Positions 26,493 through 34,924 of a stretch of DNA of 64,000 nt are shown here, piece by piece (the stretch's first letter is position 1; each line of letters starts with the position of its first letter). The stretch is taken from assembly GCA_002392915.1 (NCBI GenBank), contig DGHQ01000047.1:1-64000 (forward strand), read 5' to 3'. This DNA comes from Bacteroidales bacterium UBA3844. GTDB taxonomy: Bacteria; Bacteroidota; Bacteroidia; Bacteroidales; Paludibacteraceae. Under the pieces are notes generated by a model. The model did no database searches. It saw only the letters and a list, made by a program, of their open reading frames with translations, and was not told the DNA's origin. The position numbers and the translations under genes are program-made.

Positions 26493-27896
26493 ATGATAGT
26501 TACAAAAGACAATAACGACATGAATAATAACGACAATATTCCAGAACTTCAATCTCCTTTCGAGCAGTTAAGAGAGGTCGATGCGGATGGCAGGGAATGG
26601 TGGAACTCGCGTAAGCTGGCACGAGTGATGGGCTATGGCAAATACTGGAACTTTGAACGTGTCATAGCAAAGGCACAGGCATGGACTACACAGAAGGGCT
26701 ACCATCTTGGCGATCACTTTGTGGAAATCTCCGAGATGGCAGAACTAGGCAGTGGGGCTGTCAGAGAAGTGACGAGTATCCGCCTATCACGTGCTGCTTG
26801 TATGGCAGTTGCTATGAATGCCGACCAAAAGAAAGAGATGGTGAATGCCGCACAACAGTACTTCAGTGCGACTATGAATCCTGATCTAGCCGTGAGAAGC
26901 ATGGAATCTTCCATCTTGATGTATAAAAGTGGACGAGGGAATGTGCAAGTTCAAGTTGTCTTCGACACCAATACATTTTGGCTTTCTCAGCAGAGAATGG
27001 CAGAGTTGTTTGGAGTAACTGTTCCAAATATATTTTATCATCTGCAACAAATAGATAATAGTGGAGAAATCCATTTGTCCGATGCAATTAAAAAATTTTT
27101 AATACCTTCGGACAAATGGTCTGGAGAGGTGATGATGTACAATCTTGATGTAGTCATTGCTGTGGGATATCGCGTGAATAGCTACGAGGCGACTCAGTTC
27201 CGTATCTGGGCCACACAAGTTCTTAAAGAATACCTTACCAAAGGCTTTGTGTTGGATGATGAGAGACTGAAGGGAAAGAACGTATTCGGGGCAGACTATT
27301 TTGATGATTTGCTCGATCGCATTCGGGAGATACGTATCAGCGAGCGACGGTACTATCAGAAGATTACGGATATATATAGCGAATGTAGTTCTGACTATGA
27401 CAAGGATTCTGAAGAAACACAATTGTTCTTCAAGACGGTACAGAATATGATGCATTATGCCGTGACAAAACAGACCGCTGCCGAAATTATCTATGACCGT
27501 GCAGACGCTGAACGCCCTCACATGGGATTGACCACATGGAAAAATGCACCAGATGGTAGAGTCGTAAAATCTGATGTCACCATTGCAAAGAACTATCTCA
27601 GCGAGAAAGAAGTAGATTCGTTGAACAGATTGAGCAATGCCTTCATTGACATTGCCGAACAAAGAGCAGAGGATCATATACTGATGACAATGGCAGATTG
27701 GTCTACTCTCCTACAACGCTATATGGACTTGAACAACCGTCCAATACTTCCAGATGCAGGACGTGTGACTCATGAACAGGCTGTAGAAAAGGCACTCACT
27801 GAATACGATAAGTTCCGCGTCATTCAAGACCGTGAAATCATGAGTGATTTTGATAAACAGTTGAAACTATTGTTTGGAGACAAAAAGCAATATTGA
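26493..27896 (+). CDS. BRO/DinD-like N-terminal domain fused to RhuM virulence protein
   Basis: A 467-residue two-part protein. Residues 22-130 resemble the DinD/BRO-N domain (GREWWNSRKLARVMGYGKYW, then GDHFVEISEMAELGSGAVRE and RLSRAACMAVAMNADQ). Residues 140-460 form a complete RhuM protein (COG3943): FDTNTFWLSQQRMAELFGVT, NLDVVIAVGYRVNSYEATQF and the C-terminal ADWSTLLQRYMDLNNRPILP. RhuM proteins usually start directly at the second part, so this is a fusion. Their function is unknown; they often sit in defence and type I R-M loci. It closes the island and faces dnaK across a shared terminator. Codon use is less AT-rich than the Kiwa genes. Confidence 0.8.
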   Translation: MIVTKDNNDMNNNDNIPELQSPFEQLREVDADGREWWNSRKLARVMGYGKYWNFERVIAKAQAWTTQKGYHLGDHFVEISEMAELGSGAVREVTSIRLSRAACMAVAMNADQKKEMVNAAQQYFSATMNPDLAVRSMESSILMYKSGRGNVQVQVVFDTNTFWLSQQRMAELFGVTVPNIFYHLQQIDNSGEIHLSDAIKKFLIPSDKWSGEVMMYNLDVVIAVGYRVNSYEATQFRIWATQVLKEYLTKGFVLDDERLKGKNVFGADYFDDLLDRIREIRISERRYYQKITDIYSECSSDYDKDSEETQLFFKTVQNMMHYAVTKQTAAEIIYDRADAERPHMGLTTWKNAPDGRVVKSDVTIAKNYLSEKEVDSLNRLSNAFIDIAEQRAEDHILMTMADWSTLLQRYMDLNNRPILPDAGRVTHEQAVEKALTEYDKFRVIQDREIMSDFDKQLKLLFGDKKQY

Positions 27897-27932
27897 TTTT
27901 GTAAATATAGTCTACTCCCCCATCACAAAAAC

Positions 27933-27970
27933 AAAAAATCCCGCACGACTTTCATCATGCGGGATTTTTT
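27933..27970. terminator. Bidirectional terminator between the RhuM gene and dnaK
   Basis: A perfect 13-base stem (aaaaaatcccgca 27933-27945 with tgcgggatttttt 27958-27970), flanked by A and T runs, serves both convergent genes. Confidence 0.88.
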
Positions 27971-27988
27971 ATTGTCTATTATCTCAGA

Positions 27989-29917
27989 TTATTTAACTTC
28001 CTCGAAGTCAACATCTGTGATGTCATCTTTGTTAGGACCAGACTGACCGCCGGCGTTACCACCGTTGAAGCCGCCACCCTGCGCACCACCAGCCTGCTGC
28101 TGTGCGTTGTACATATCCTGGCTTGCTGCGTGAAGCGCATTCTCTAGCTCCTTCATTGAAGCATCAATACCTGCTAGATCCTGTGACTTGTGAGCATCCT
28201 TTAGTTTTGACAATGCAGTCTCGATTGGAGTACGCTTGCTTGATGGGATCTTATCACCGATCTCCTTAAGCTGCTTCTCTACCTGGAAGATCATTGCGTC
28301 GGCATTGTTCAACTTGTCGACACGCTCTCTCTCCTTCTGGTCGGCTGCTGCGTTTGCAGTTGCCTCGTTCTTCATTCTTTCGATCTCCTCCTTCGACAAA
28401 CCTGATGACGACTCGATACGGATCTTCTGCTCCTTGTTTGTTGCCTTATCAAGAGCTGTTACATTAAGGATACCGTTAGCATCGATATCGAACGACACTA
28501 CAATCTGAGGCACACCACGTGGAGCTGCTGGAATTCCGTCCAAGTGGAAACGTCCGATCGACTTGTTCTGTGCAGCCATTGGACGCTCTCCCTGAAGCAC
28601 ATTGATCTCTACAGATGTCTGGTTGTCGGCAGCAGTAGAGAAGATCTGCTCCTTCTTAGTTGGAATAGTTGTGTTAGCGTCGATTAGCTTTGTCATCACA
28701 CCGCCGTAAGTCTCGATACCTAGAGAAAGTGGAGTGACATCAAGTAGCAATACGCCACCGCCTGCACCGTCGGCCAAATCACCACCAAGGACACCTCCCT
28801 GGATTGCTGCTCCTAGAGCCACAACCTCATCTGGGTTAACTCCCTTAGATGGAGCCTTACCGAAGAATTTCTCTACAGCCTCCTGAATTGCAGGAATACG
28901 AGTAGATCCACCCACTAGGATAACTTCGTCGATATCTGATGTTGAGTAACCTGCACTCTGCAATGCAGTACGGCATGGCTCGATTGTACGCTGTACCAAG
29001 TCGTCTACCAACTGCTCGAACTTAGCACGTGACAATGTTCTTACCAAGTGCTTTGGAGCACCGTCTACAACTGTGATATATGGCAAGTTGATCTCTGATG
29101 TAGTTGTGTTTGAAAGCTCAATCTTTGCCTTCTCAGCAGCCTCTTTCAATCTCTGCAATGCCATAGGATCCTTACGTAGATCGAAACCAGAGTTCTCTGC
29201 CTTAAACTCATCTACCAACCACTGGATTACCTTCTCATCGAAGTCGTCACCTCCTAGGTGAGTATCTCCTGCAGTTGCCTTAACCTCAAACACACCGTCG
29301 CCTAGCTCAAGGACAGACACATCATGTGTACCACCACCACAGTCGAACACAAGAATCTTCATATCCTTGTCTTTCTTATCGATACCGTATGCCAATGCTG
29401 ATGCTGTTGGCTCGTTGACGATACGACGAACTTTCAAACCTGCGATCTCACCAGCCTCCTTTGTTGCCTGACGCTGTGAGTCGTTGAAATATGCTGGCAC
29501 TGTGATAACGGCTTCTGTAACTTCCTCACCCAAGAAATCCTCAGCTGTCTTCTTCATCTTCTGAAGGATCATTGCTGAAATCTCCTGTGGAGTGTAAAGA
29601 CGTCCGTCTATATCCACACGTGGAGTGTTGTTGTCGCCTCTTACAACCTTGTAAGGCACTCTTGCGATCTCAGCGCCCACCTGGTCGTATGTCTCACCCA
29701 TGAATCTCTTGATAGAGAAAATAGTCTTTTCTGGGTTTGTGATCGCCTGACGCTTTGCAGGGTCACCGATCTTTCTCTCTCCACCAGCCAAAAAACCTAC
29801 TACGGAAGGAGTTGTTCTCTTACCCTCGCTGTTTGGAATAACTTTTGCTTCGCCACCTTCCATTACGGCTACGCACGAGTTTGTTGTACCAAGGTCAATT
29901 CCGATAATCTTTCCCAT
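27989..29917 (-). CDS. dnaK: Molecular chaperone DnaK (Hsp70)
   Basis: A 642-residue Hsp70. The N-terminal ATPase begins [17 protein letters not shown] and carries the phosphate loops ([19 protein letters not shown] at about 195; [15 protein letters not shown] at about 330). The linker and substrate domain contain [20 protein letters not shown]. The C-terminus has a Gly/Gln-rich tail and ends [11 protein letters not shown]. It folds and disaggregates proteins with DnaJ and GrpE, neither of which is adjacent. Upstream there is a sigma-54-like element and two inverted repeats. Length and codon use are typical of a highly expressed core gene. Confidence 0.98.
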   Translation of the reverse strand: MGKIIGIDLGTTNSCVAVMEGGEAKVIPNSEGKRTTPSVVGFLAGGERKIGDPAKRQAITNPEKTIFSIKRFMGETYDQVGAEIARVPYKVVRGDNNTPRVDIDGRLYTPQEISAMILQKMKKTAEDFLGEEVTEAVITVPAYFNDSQRQATKEAGEIAGLKVRRIVNEPTASALAYGIDKKDKDMKILVFDCGGGTHDVSVLELGDGVFEVKATAGDTHLGGDDFDEKVIQWLVDEFKAENSGFDLRKDPMALQRLKEAAEKAKIELSNTTTSEINLPYITVVDGAPKHLVRTLSRAKFEQLVDDLVQRTIEPCRTALQSAGYSTSDIDEVILVGGSTRIPAIQEAVEKFFGKAPSKGVNPDEVVALGAAIQGGVLGGDLADGAGGGVLLLDVTPLSLGIETYGGVMTKLIDANTTIPTKKEQIFSTAADNQTSVEINVLQGERPMAAQNKSIGRFHLDGIPAAPRGVPQIVVSFDIDANGILNVTALDKATNKEQKIRIESSSGLSKEEIERMKNEATANAAADQKERERVDKLNNADAMIFQVEKQLKEIGDKIPSSKRTPIETALSKLKDAHKSQDLAGIDASMKELENALHAASQDMYNAQQQAGGAQGGGFNGGNAGGQSGPNKDDITDVDFEEVK

Positions 29918-29987
29918 GACTTTATTCTTTTTTATTATTATTCAAAATTTCGTTATGAACGATCTCATCGTCGTTCGCATTAATTAA

Positions 29988-30005
29988 TTCAAAAAATATG
30001 CCAAT
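29988..30005 (-). promoter_or_regulatory. Sigma-54-like promoter candidate upstream of dnaK
   Basis: The minus strand reads TTGGCATATTTTTTGAA, which aligns with TTGGCACG-N4-TTGCA: GG of the -24 element, correct spacing, TTG at -12 with one mismatch after it. It lies 71 bases from the dnaK start. No convincing TAnnTTTG was found closer. It is only a sequence match. Confidence 0.35.
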
Positions 30006-30014
30006 GCCTTTTTC

Positions 30015-30058
30015 ATGCCAATTTTGTGGCATAATATGACAAAGTCTGCCAAAGTGTC
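30015..30058. promoter_or_regulatory. Paired inverted repeats upstream of dnaK
   Basis: There is a perfect six-base inverted repeat (ATGCCA 30015-30020, TGGCAT 30027-30032). A TGACA...TGTCA repeat follows around 30037-30059. They could be operators for stress control, but no known CIRCE sequence is present. Confidence 0.35.
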
Positions 30059-30084
30059 AGTCAGGAAAATTTTATGTACGACAT

Positions 30085-30894
30085 TTATTCACAAAAAACA
30101 TTCAATCCTACCTGCGTGTGCATCATCTCGATTTCTGGCATCATCGTTTTCAATTCGGCGTATGCCTCTGCTCCTGTGCAATGTCCGCAGATAATTTGCC
30201 GTGGCGACACGGATTTCAATTCCGACGCAAGTTTCTCCAACTTCTCTCGGGAATCATGAAGTGTATGGAATCCTCCTATTATTGTGTCGACGGGAAGACG
30301 GAATTGCTGTTGGGCATGACGCACTATATTCGACACTCCCCTATGAGCGCAGCCGGTGACGACACTCATTTTTCCTCCATGCACACATATTATATATACT
30401 TCGTCATTGAAACAATCGTTTGGTTTGGTGCCGTCTTCCGCCAAAACATAAAAATCTTCTGTGTGCGACAATTCTGTCAACTCGCATCCTTTGGCTGAAA
30501 CAGCAAAAACATTCTCAGTCAGTCCGACTATTCCGTCGACTATATTGAATCTTGATTTCTGCTCGGCTGTGAGTTTCAACCCTATATCCACACCACGTCT
30601 GCCTGTGCGTGCCACATCAAAACCATCTCCAGCCCAAAACCTACATTCCCGGCTGTGATTCATCATCGTCGCCACTCCACCGCTGTGATCGTTATGACCG
30701 TGGCTCAACACGACATCAGAGATCTCCTCCGTCGCCACCTTGAAACATTCAAGATTATGAAGTAGTGCCAGAGATCCGGAAGCGGTGTCGAAAAGAATAT
30801 TCTTGCCGCCATCGCAAATCAACGCAGAGAAGCCATGCTCCGCGAAGACGTTGCTCTGTGCCGCATAATTGTCTACTATTATTTTGATTTTCAT
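30085..30894 (-). CDS. MBL-fold metallo-hydrolase (COG1237 type)
   Basis: A 269-residue cytoplasmic metallo-beta-lactamase-fold enzyme. The zinc motif is VVLSHGHNDHSGGVATMM (H-x-H-x-D-H, about 63-80). Later ligands lie in VVTGCAHRGVSNIVRHA (about 178-194) and the GGFHTLHDS segment (about 207-215). The arrangement matches the COG1237 group, annotated as dihydropterin-ribofuranosyl-aminobenzene-phosphate synthase-like, whose real substrate is mostly unknown. The start overlaps the M16-like gene stop by four bases (30891-30894), so it is the third gene of the kdsB operon. Operon logic gives no clear pathway. Confidence 0.85.
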   Translation of the reverse strand: MKIKIIVDNYAAQSNVFAEHGFSALICDGGKNILFDTASGSLALLHNLECFKVATEEISDVVLSHGHNDHSGGVATMMNHSRECRFWAGDGFDVARTGRRGVDIGLKLTAEQKSRFNIVDGIVGLTENVFAVSAKGCELTELSHTEDFYVLAEDGTKPNDCFNDEVYIICVHGGKMSVVTGCAHRGVSNIVRHAQQQFRLPVDTIIGGFHTLHDSREKLEKLASELKSVSPRQIICGHCTGAEAYAELKTMMPEIEMMHTQVGLNVFCE

Positions 30895-32198
30895 CTATCC
30901 AGTTTCTCTTTGTCTGCCACTACCGAGACTCCGAAATCGTCTCTGCCAAAATATTTCTGTGCCATTTTCCTCACATCGTCGGCTGAGACAGAACGTATAT
31001 AGTCGATAAACTCATTGATATATGCAAGAGAGATATCCCCTCCGTTGGCTGATGTGACAGCTCTGATCATCTCACTGTTCCAAGCGAGCGCGTTGCCATA
31101 CGTGCTGCACATTGTGCCGAGCAAATAATTCTTCACTCTCTCCATTTCATCGTCTGGCACATTCTCAGTACAAAGAAGATCCATCTCCTTGAATGTCTCG
31201 TCGATCACCTTCTGCACATATTTATTGTCGCACTGAGTGGAGATGCACATTGTGCCGTGATGCTTGTTGATAGAAGTGTCGGAATAGATGCCGTAAGTGT
31301 ATCCTTTTTCCTCACGTATATTGGAAGAGAGTCTGCTTCCGAAATAACCTCCCAACACGGTATTCAGGAAACGCATTCCTTTCTCATCTTTGTCTGCCCG
31401 GCCAAACAGTTGGCGTCCGATACAAACGCCTGCCTGCACTCCCGTCTTGTGATGGAATGTGTATTTTTTATCCATTTCCGGCAAAATCAAAGGGTTGTCT
31501 GTCTTGCGTGTCCGGCCCGACGGTGCGATATTGGAAAACGTGTCAATCAAAACTTTTTTCACTTCGTCCGTGATCATTCCACACGCAACAAATTCCACGT
31601 TTTCAATATGGAAATAGTCGGAATGCAGTTTACGCAAATCCTCCACCGTCAGTTTTTCTATATCTTCCTGCTCCGGATGAATCATTCTTGCTGTTTTGCC
31701 GAAAAGCATGTAGTCGAGGTTTTTATCACTTAGATAATCCACTCGTTTGGACAGATCCTTCATGTTCGTCTTCATAATCTTTGACAAACGTTTGAAATCA
31801 TCCTCACGCAAAGCTGGAGAGAAGACAGAATCGACAAACACGTCTATAATTTGGGGAAGATGTTTTGTCAGTGAAATAAGGTCGTATGAAGAGGCATACA
31901 TGCCAGGCAATATACTTTTTCTTGCTCCGTAGAAGTCGAATTTCTCCGCCACTTCTGATTGTGTCATGTTTTTCGTGCCTTCAAAAAGCATACTCGACAT
32001 CATACGGGTAGACAACGGCACTTTTTGCACATCAAGTCCGACCCCCACGATCACAGTCACACGCACGACCTCGTCAATGCCGACATTCATGCAGTGGAGA
32101 CGCGATCCATTCCTAAGGTTGATTGTCTCCACCTCAGGCACAACAATGCTGTTGATCTCATGTATAGGAGGGCAGATAGAACGGTCTAACTGGTTCAT
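30891..32198 (-). CDS. M16 (pitrilysin) family protein lacking the HxxEH zinc motif
   Basis: A 435-residue protein with the two-lobed M16 layout: an N-terminal lobe with SRLHCMNVGIDEVVRVTVIV and a C-terminal lobe with VLGGYFGSRLSSNIREEKGY and TYGIYSD, the substrate-binding Arg/Tyr segment. Where active members have HFLEHMLF, this one reads STRMMSSMLFEGT, so the zinc ligands are missing. M16 enzymes often work as pairs with one inactive subunit that keeps the Arg/Tyr segment. No active M16 partner is beside it. No signal peptide is seen, unlike most Bacteroidales zinc proteases. Its gene is coupled by four-base overlaps to kdsB and to the metallo-hydrolase. Confidence 0.85.
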   Translation of the reverse strand: MNQLDRSICPPIHEINSIVVPEVETINLRNGSRLHCMNVGIDEVVRVTVIVGVGLDVQKVPLSTRMMSSMLFEGTKNMTQSEVAEKFDFYGARKSILPGMYASSYDLISLTKHLPQIIDVFVDSVFSPALREDDFKRLSKIMKTNMKDLSKRVDYLSDKNLDYMLFGKTARMIHPEQEDIEKLTVEDLRKLHSDYFHIENVEFVACGMITDEVKKVLIDTFSNIAPSGRTRKTDNPLILPEMDKKYTFHHKTGVQAGVCIGRQLFGRADKDEKGMRFLNTVLGGYFGSRLSSNIREEKGYTYGIYSDTSINKHHGTMCISTQCDNKYVQKVIDETFKEMDLLCTENVPDDEMERVKNYLLGTMCSTYGNALAWNSEMIRAVTSANGGDISLAYINEFIDYIRSVSADDVRKMAQKYFGRDDFGVSVVADKEKLDR

Positions 32199-32959
32199 TT
32201 TTCAATGGATTTAAGAAATTCTTCCGCTCTTGCCATATCCTCTGGAGTATCGATTCCAATTGTCTGGGTCTCTGTCTGGCCAACCTTGATTTTCAATCCG
32301 TTGTCGATCCAACGAAGCTGTTCCAAACTTTCACAAATCTCATTTGTCGACTGAGGCATCTTAGTCACCTGCTTCAGCACCACAGCTTTATAGGCGTACA
32401 GACCGATATGTTTGAAGAAAGTGTGACGTTTTAGCCATTCCGATTTCTCCACTCCACGCAAATAAGGGATGATGCTGCGAGAGAAGTAGACGGCATTGCC
32501 AGCACCGTCGATCACAACTTTGGGAGAGTTGGGGTTTTCAAGATCGACGAATGAATCGTTAGAAGAAAATTGTTTGACAAGTGTGGCGATCTGAGTGTCG
32601 GGAGAATCGAAAAGATCACATACCGTACTGATCTGACTTGGCATAATAAACGGCTCATCACCCTGGATATTGACCACGACCTCTCTGTTGCAGCCACTTT
32701 TCTCGTAAGCCTCACAAATACGGTCGGTGCCGCTTTTATGCTTGTCGCTGGTCATGATAGCCTTGCCACCAAAGCCGACAACAGCATCATATATACGCTG
32801 ATCGTCAGTTGCGACGTAAACCAAATCAAGCACCTTGGATGCCTGCTCATACACTCTCTGAATCATCAGTTTGCCACCGATGGAAGCCAACGGTTTGCCA
32901 GGGAAACGCGTCGACGCATATCTTGCAGGAATGATTCCTACGAATTTTTCCTTATTCAT
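32195..32959 (-). CDS. kdsB: 3-deoxy-manno-octulosonate cytidylyltransferase
   Basis: A 254-residue enzyme that activates Kdo with CTP to form CMP-Kdo for lipopolysaccharide core synthesis. It has FVGIIPARYASTRFPGKPLA at 6-25 (nucleotide-binding loop), then VVVNIQGDEPFI (about 93-104) and the C-terminal ICESLEQLRWIDNGLKIKV, followed by GIDTPEDMARAEEFL. The length is typical (about 250). It is the first gene of a three-gene overlapping operon with the M16-like protein and the metallo-hydrolase. A terminator stands upstream at 33009-33032. Confidence 0.96.
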   Translation of the reverse strand: MNKEKFVGIIPARYASTRFPGKPLASIGGKLMIQRVYEQASKVLDLVYVATDDQRIYDAVVGFGGKAIMTSDKHKSGTDRICEAYEKSGCNREVVVNIQGDEPFIMPSQISTVCDLFDSPDTQIATLVKQFSSNDSFVDLENPNSPKVVIDGAGNAVYFSRSIIPYLRGVEKSEWLKRHTFFKHIGLYAYKAVVLKQVTKMPQSTNEICESLEQLRWIDNGLKIKVGQTETQTIGIDTPEDMARAEEFLKSIEK

Positions 32960-33000
32960 TGTTCATTATCGTTTTACGGACGGCAAAATTAGTGAAAAAA

Positions 33001-33116
33001 AATCAAAAAGAGACGGAGGTTCCCCCGTCTCTACTATTAAATTATAAAATTGAATCCTTTTTTAGAAATCAAATCCGAGTGTGAACAATGCAGTGCGGTT
33101 TTTGATTGGAGTGTAA
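33001..33116. repeat. 116-bp perfect repeat, copy A
   Basis: This stretch is identical to 33873-33988. It contains the terminator and the last 55 bases of the beta-barrel gene 33062-33847. It marks the unit of the tandem gene duplication, whose distance is 872 bp. Confidence 0.9.
33009..33032 (-). terminator. Terminator after beta-barrel gene copy A
   Basis: An eight-base stem (agagacgg with ccgtctct) with a run of five A on the plus strand, so T on the minus strand, ends the minus-strand gene. The same structure is at 33881-33904. Confidence 0.8.
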
Positions 33117-33847
33117 AATAACTCATAAAGTTCTGTTAATTCCAATTCGTAAATATCAATCAACCCCAAATCAAACGATACTCCTACATGAAATCTATCT
33201 ATCACATAATCTATTCCGAATGCGACTCCAAAATCAAATCGGTTATAAAATGCCTTAAAATCTTCTGAACCTGGTGTCCATTCTCTTTTGTCATGCCCAT
33301 TTTTTGTATAACTTCTTCCTGTAAATACGTTTAATCTAACATCGTATCTCTCTCCTCTATAATCGAAATGGATTCTTTCCTTTTCGCAACCAATTACTGC
33401 AAAAGCGACATACGGACCTGCATTCAAATTTAAATGTTTTTGTGGACTGAAATTAAGTCGGAACTGAGGTTGAATCGGCAACTCTATATAACTTAATCTA
33501 TCAGAACGGACTGATTTATAATCATGATATTGAATACTTCCACTTGATTTGATTCGCTCTCCTTTCATTGTATATTTTAGTTCAATATTAAAATGAAAGC
33601 TCTCCAAAACAGGAATGTTCCATGCAAAGCCAAACGCATATGCAGCCAAAGGTCTTAATGCAACATCTCCATCTTTTCCTAAATAAAGTGCAAACGGAGC
33701 TGCCTTCTGATTCATTGTACTGAACGCAACCGAGCCTCGTATTCCAATTTTCACGCCCTGAGTATCACGAGCTGCAGAAACCAACTGTGCGGATGCAGAC
33801 AACGTAAACAAAAACATCATCATAGTCAAAATTAATAACTTCTTCAT
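33062..33847 (-). CDS. Outer-membrane beta-barrel protein (PorT-like), duplicated copy A
   Basis: The start is ATG 33847 (MKKLLILTMMMFLFTLSASA), a signal peptide; the frame extends to 33874 without need. About 260 residues form a small barrel with alternating strands such as FHFNIELKYTMKGERIKSSG, LPIQPQFRLNFSPQKHLNLN and GVAFGIDYVIDRFHVGVSFD. It ends in the membrane-targeting phenylalanine (TALFTLGFDF). It is a paralogue of the next gene with the same 3' end to the base. The centre is more AT-rich and diverged. The function is unknown; such proteins bind peptidoglycan-linked or surface partners in Bacteroidales. Confidence 0.8.
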   Translation of the reverse strand: MKKLLILTMMMFLFTLSASAQLVSAARDTQGVKIGIRGSVAFSTMNQKAAPFALYLGKDGDVALRPLAAYAFGFAWNIPVLESFHFNIELKYTMKGERIKSSGSIQYHDYKSVRSDRLSYIELPIQPQFRLNFSPQKHLNLNAGPYVAFAVIGCEKERIHFDYRGERYDVRLNVFTGRSYTKNGHDKREWTPGSEDFKAFYNRFDFGVAFGIDYVIDRFHVGVSFDLGLIDIYELELTELYELFYTPIKNRTALFTLGFDF

Positions 33848-33872
33848 AATCATATAATATACATGAATAATC

Positions 33873-33988
33873 AATCAAAAAGAGACGGAGGTTCCCCCGT
33901 CTCTACTATTAAATTATAAAATTGAATCCTTTTTTAGAAATCAAATCCGAGTGTGAACAATGCAGTGCGGTTTTTGATTGGAGTGTAA
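33873..33988. repeat. 116-bp perfect repeat, copy B
   Basis: Second copy of 33001-33116, covering the terminator and 3' end of the beta-barrel gene 33934-34716. Perfect identity next to diverged coding centres suggests gene conversion or recent duplication. Confidence 0.9.
33881..33904 (-). terminator. Terminator after beta-barrel gene copy B
   Basis: Same eight-base stem with flanking A-run as at 33009-33032. It ends the minus-strand gene 33934-34716 just upstream of copy A. Confidence 0.8.
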
Positions 33989-34716
33989 CCTGCCTCATCG
34001 TTCATATCCTTAGCAAAAGCATTGATATCCTTTAGACCAAGGTCGTACGATACGCCGACGTGGAAATTCTCGATCTGGTAATCAACACCAAATGCCAAAC
34101 CTACATCCAAACGGCTGTATGGATCTTTGTAGTTGTCGTCTGGATCTGTCCAAGTTCTGCTCTCTCCGTCAACTCTTGTGAAGCTTTTTCCTGTGAATGT
34201 ATAAAACTTTGAGATCTCATCATCCTTTCCTTCAACGTGAGTTTTTGTCTTAACATGACCATGCAATGCCAATGCTAGATATGGACCAACGTTCACGTTC
34301 AAATGTGAGCTTTCGCTGAAATTAAGTCGGAACTGAGGCTGGATTGGCAACTCCAAATAGCCAAGACGCTCCAACGACACTACCTCATGATTGATAGTTA
34401 ACGCCTTTCCCTTTTCTACAGTTTTCTGACCTTTCATCGCATACTTCAATTCGATGTTGAAGTGGAAACTTTCCAAAATAGGAAGATTCATCGCAAATCC
34501 TACAGCAAAAGCAGGCAACTGTTTTGTAGTGACTGTAGCATCAGCTAAATTTAATAGATTCACTGAAGCATTAGCCTCTTGGTTCATATTGCTCAATGCG
34601 AACGAACCTCTTACTCCGAATTTCACACCATCATTATCACGTGCGGCAGAAATCAACTGTGCGGATGCCGACAATGTAGCCAATAGCATCAACGCTGAAA
34701 TCAATAATTTTTTCAT
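33934..34716 (-). CDS. Outer-membrane beta-barrel protein (PorT-like), duplicated copy B
   Basis: The start is ATG 34716 (MKKLLISALMLLATLSASA), giving 260 residues with a signal peptide; the frame to 34803 adds an implausible leader. Strand pattern and motifs equal those of the neighbour: LISAARDNDGVKFGVRGSFA, FHFNIELKYAMKGQ, LPIQPQFRLNFSESSHLNVN and the final TALFTLGFDF. It is richer in GC and closer to core codon use than copy A, so it may be the parent gene. A third relative with the same plan is at 56358-57266. Confidence 0.8.
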   Translation of the reverse strand: MKKLLISALMLLATLSASAQLISAARDNDGVKFGVRGSFALSNMNQEANASVNLLNLADATVTTKQLPAFAVGFAMNLPILESFHFNIELKYAMKGQKTVEKGKALTINHEVVSLERLGYLELPIQPQFRLNFSESSHLNVNVGPYLALALHGHVKTKTHVEGKDDEISKFYTFTGKSFTRVDGESRTWTDPDDNYKDPYSRLDVGLAFGVDYQIENFHVGVSYDLGLKDINAFAKDMNDEAGYTPIKNRTALFTLGFDF

Positions 34717-34806
34717 ATTTCTATTTTTGATTGAGAAATTGGTTAAGACCATATTCTCTAATTTACTATATATGATTAATTTACAAAAACTGAACACTTT
34801 CATAAC

Positions 34807-34869
34807 AGCTCGTTCTTACGAACTCTCAGAAGAGAAGGGAGTTAGGGCATTCTGCCCTTAACAATCCTC
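34807..34869. repeat. Dispersed intergenic repeat, copy E3
   Basis: It contains agctcgttcttacgaactc, then gagttagggcattctgccc and ttaacaatcctc. The left part matches the outer arm of the double copy at 47905-48042. It fills the gap between the beta-barrel and the DUF853 gene. Confidence 0.65.
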
Positions 34870-34924
34870 AAACTCTATAGTCTCAATTTTTATAAATCAA
34901 ACAGCTTCTAATCTTGTTTGATTA

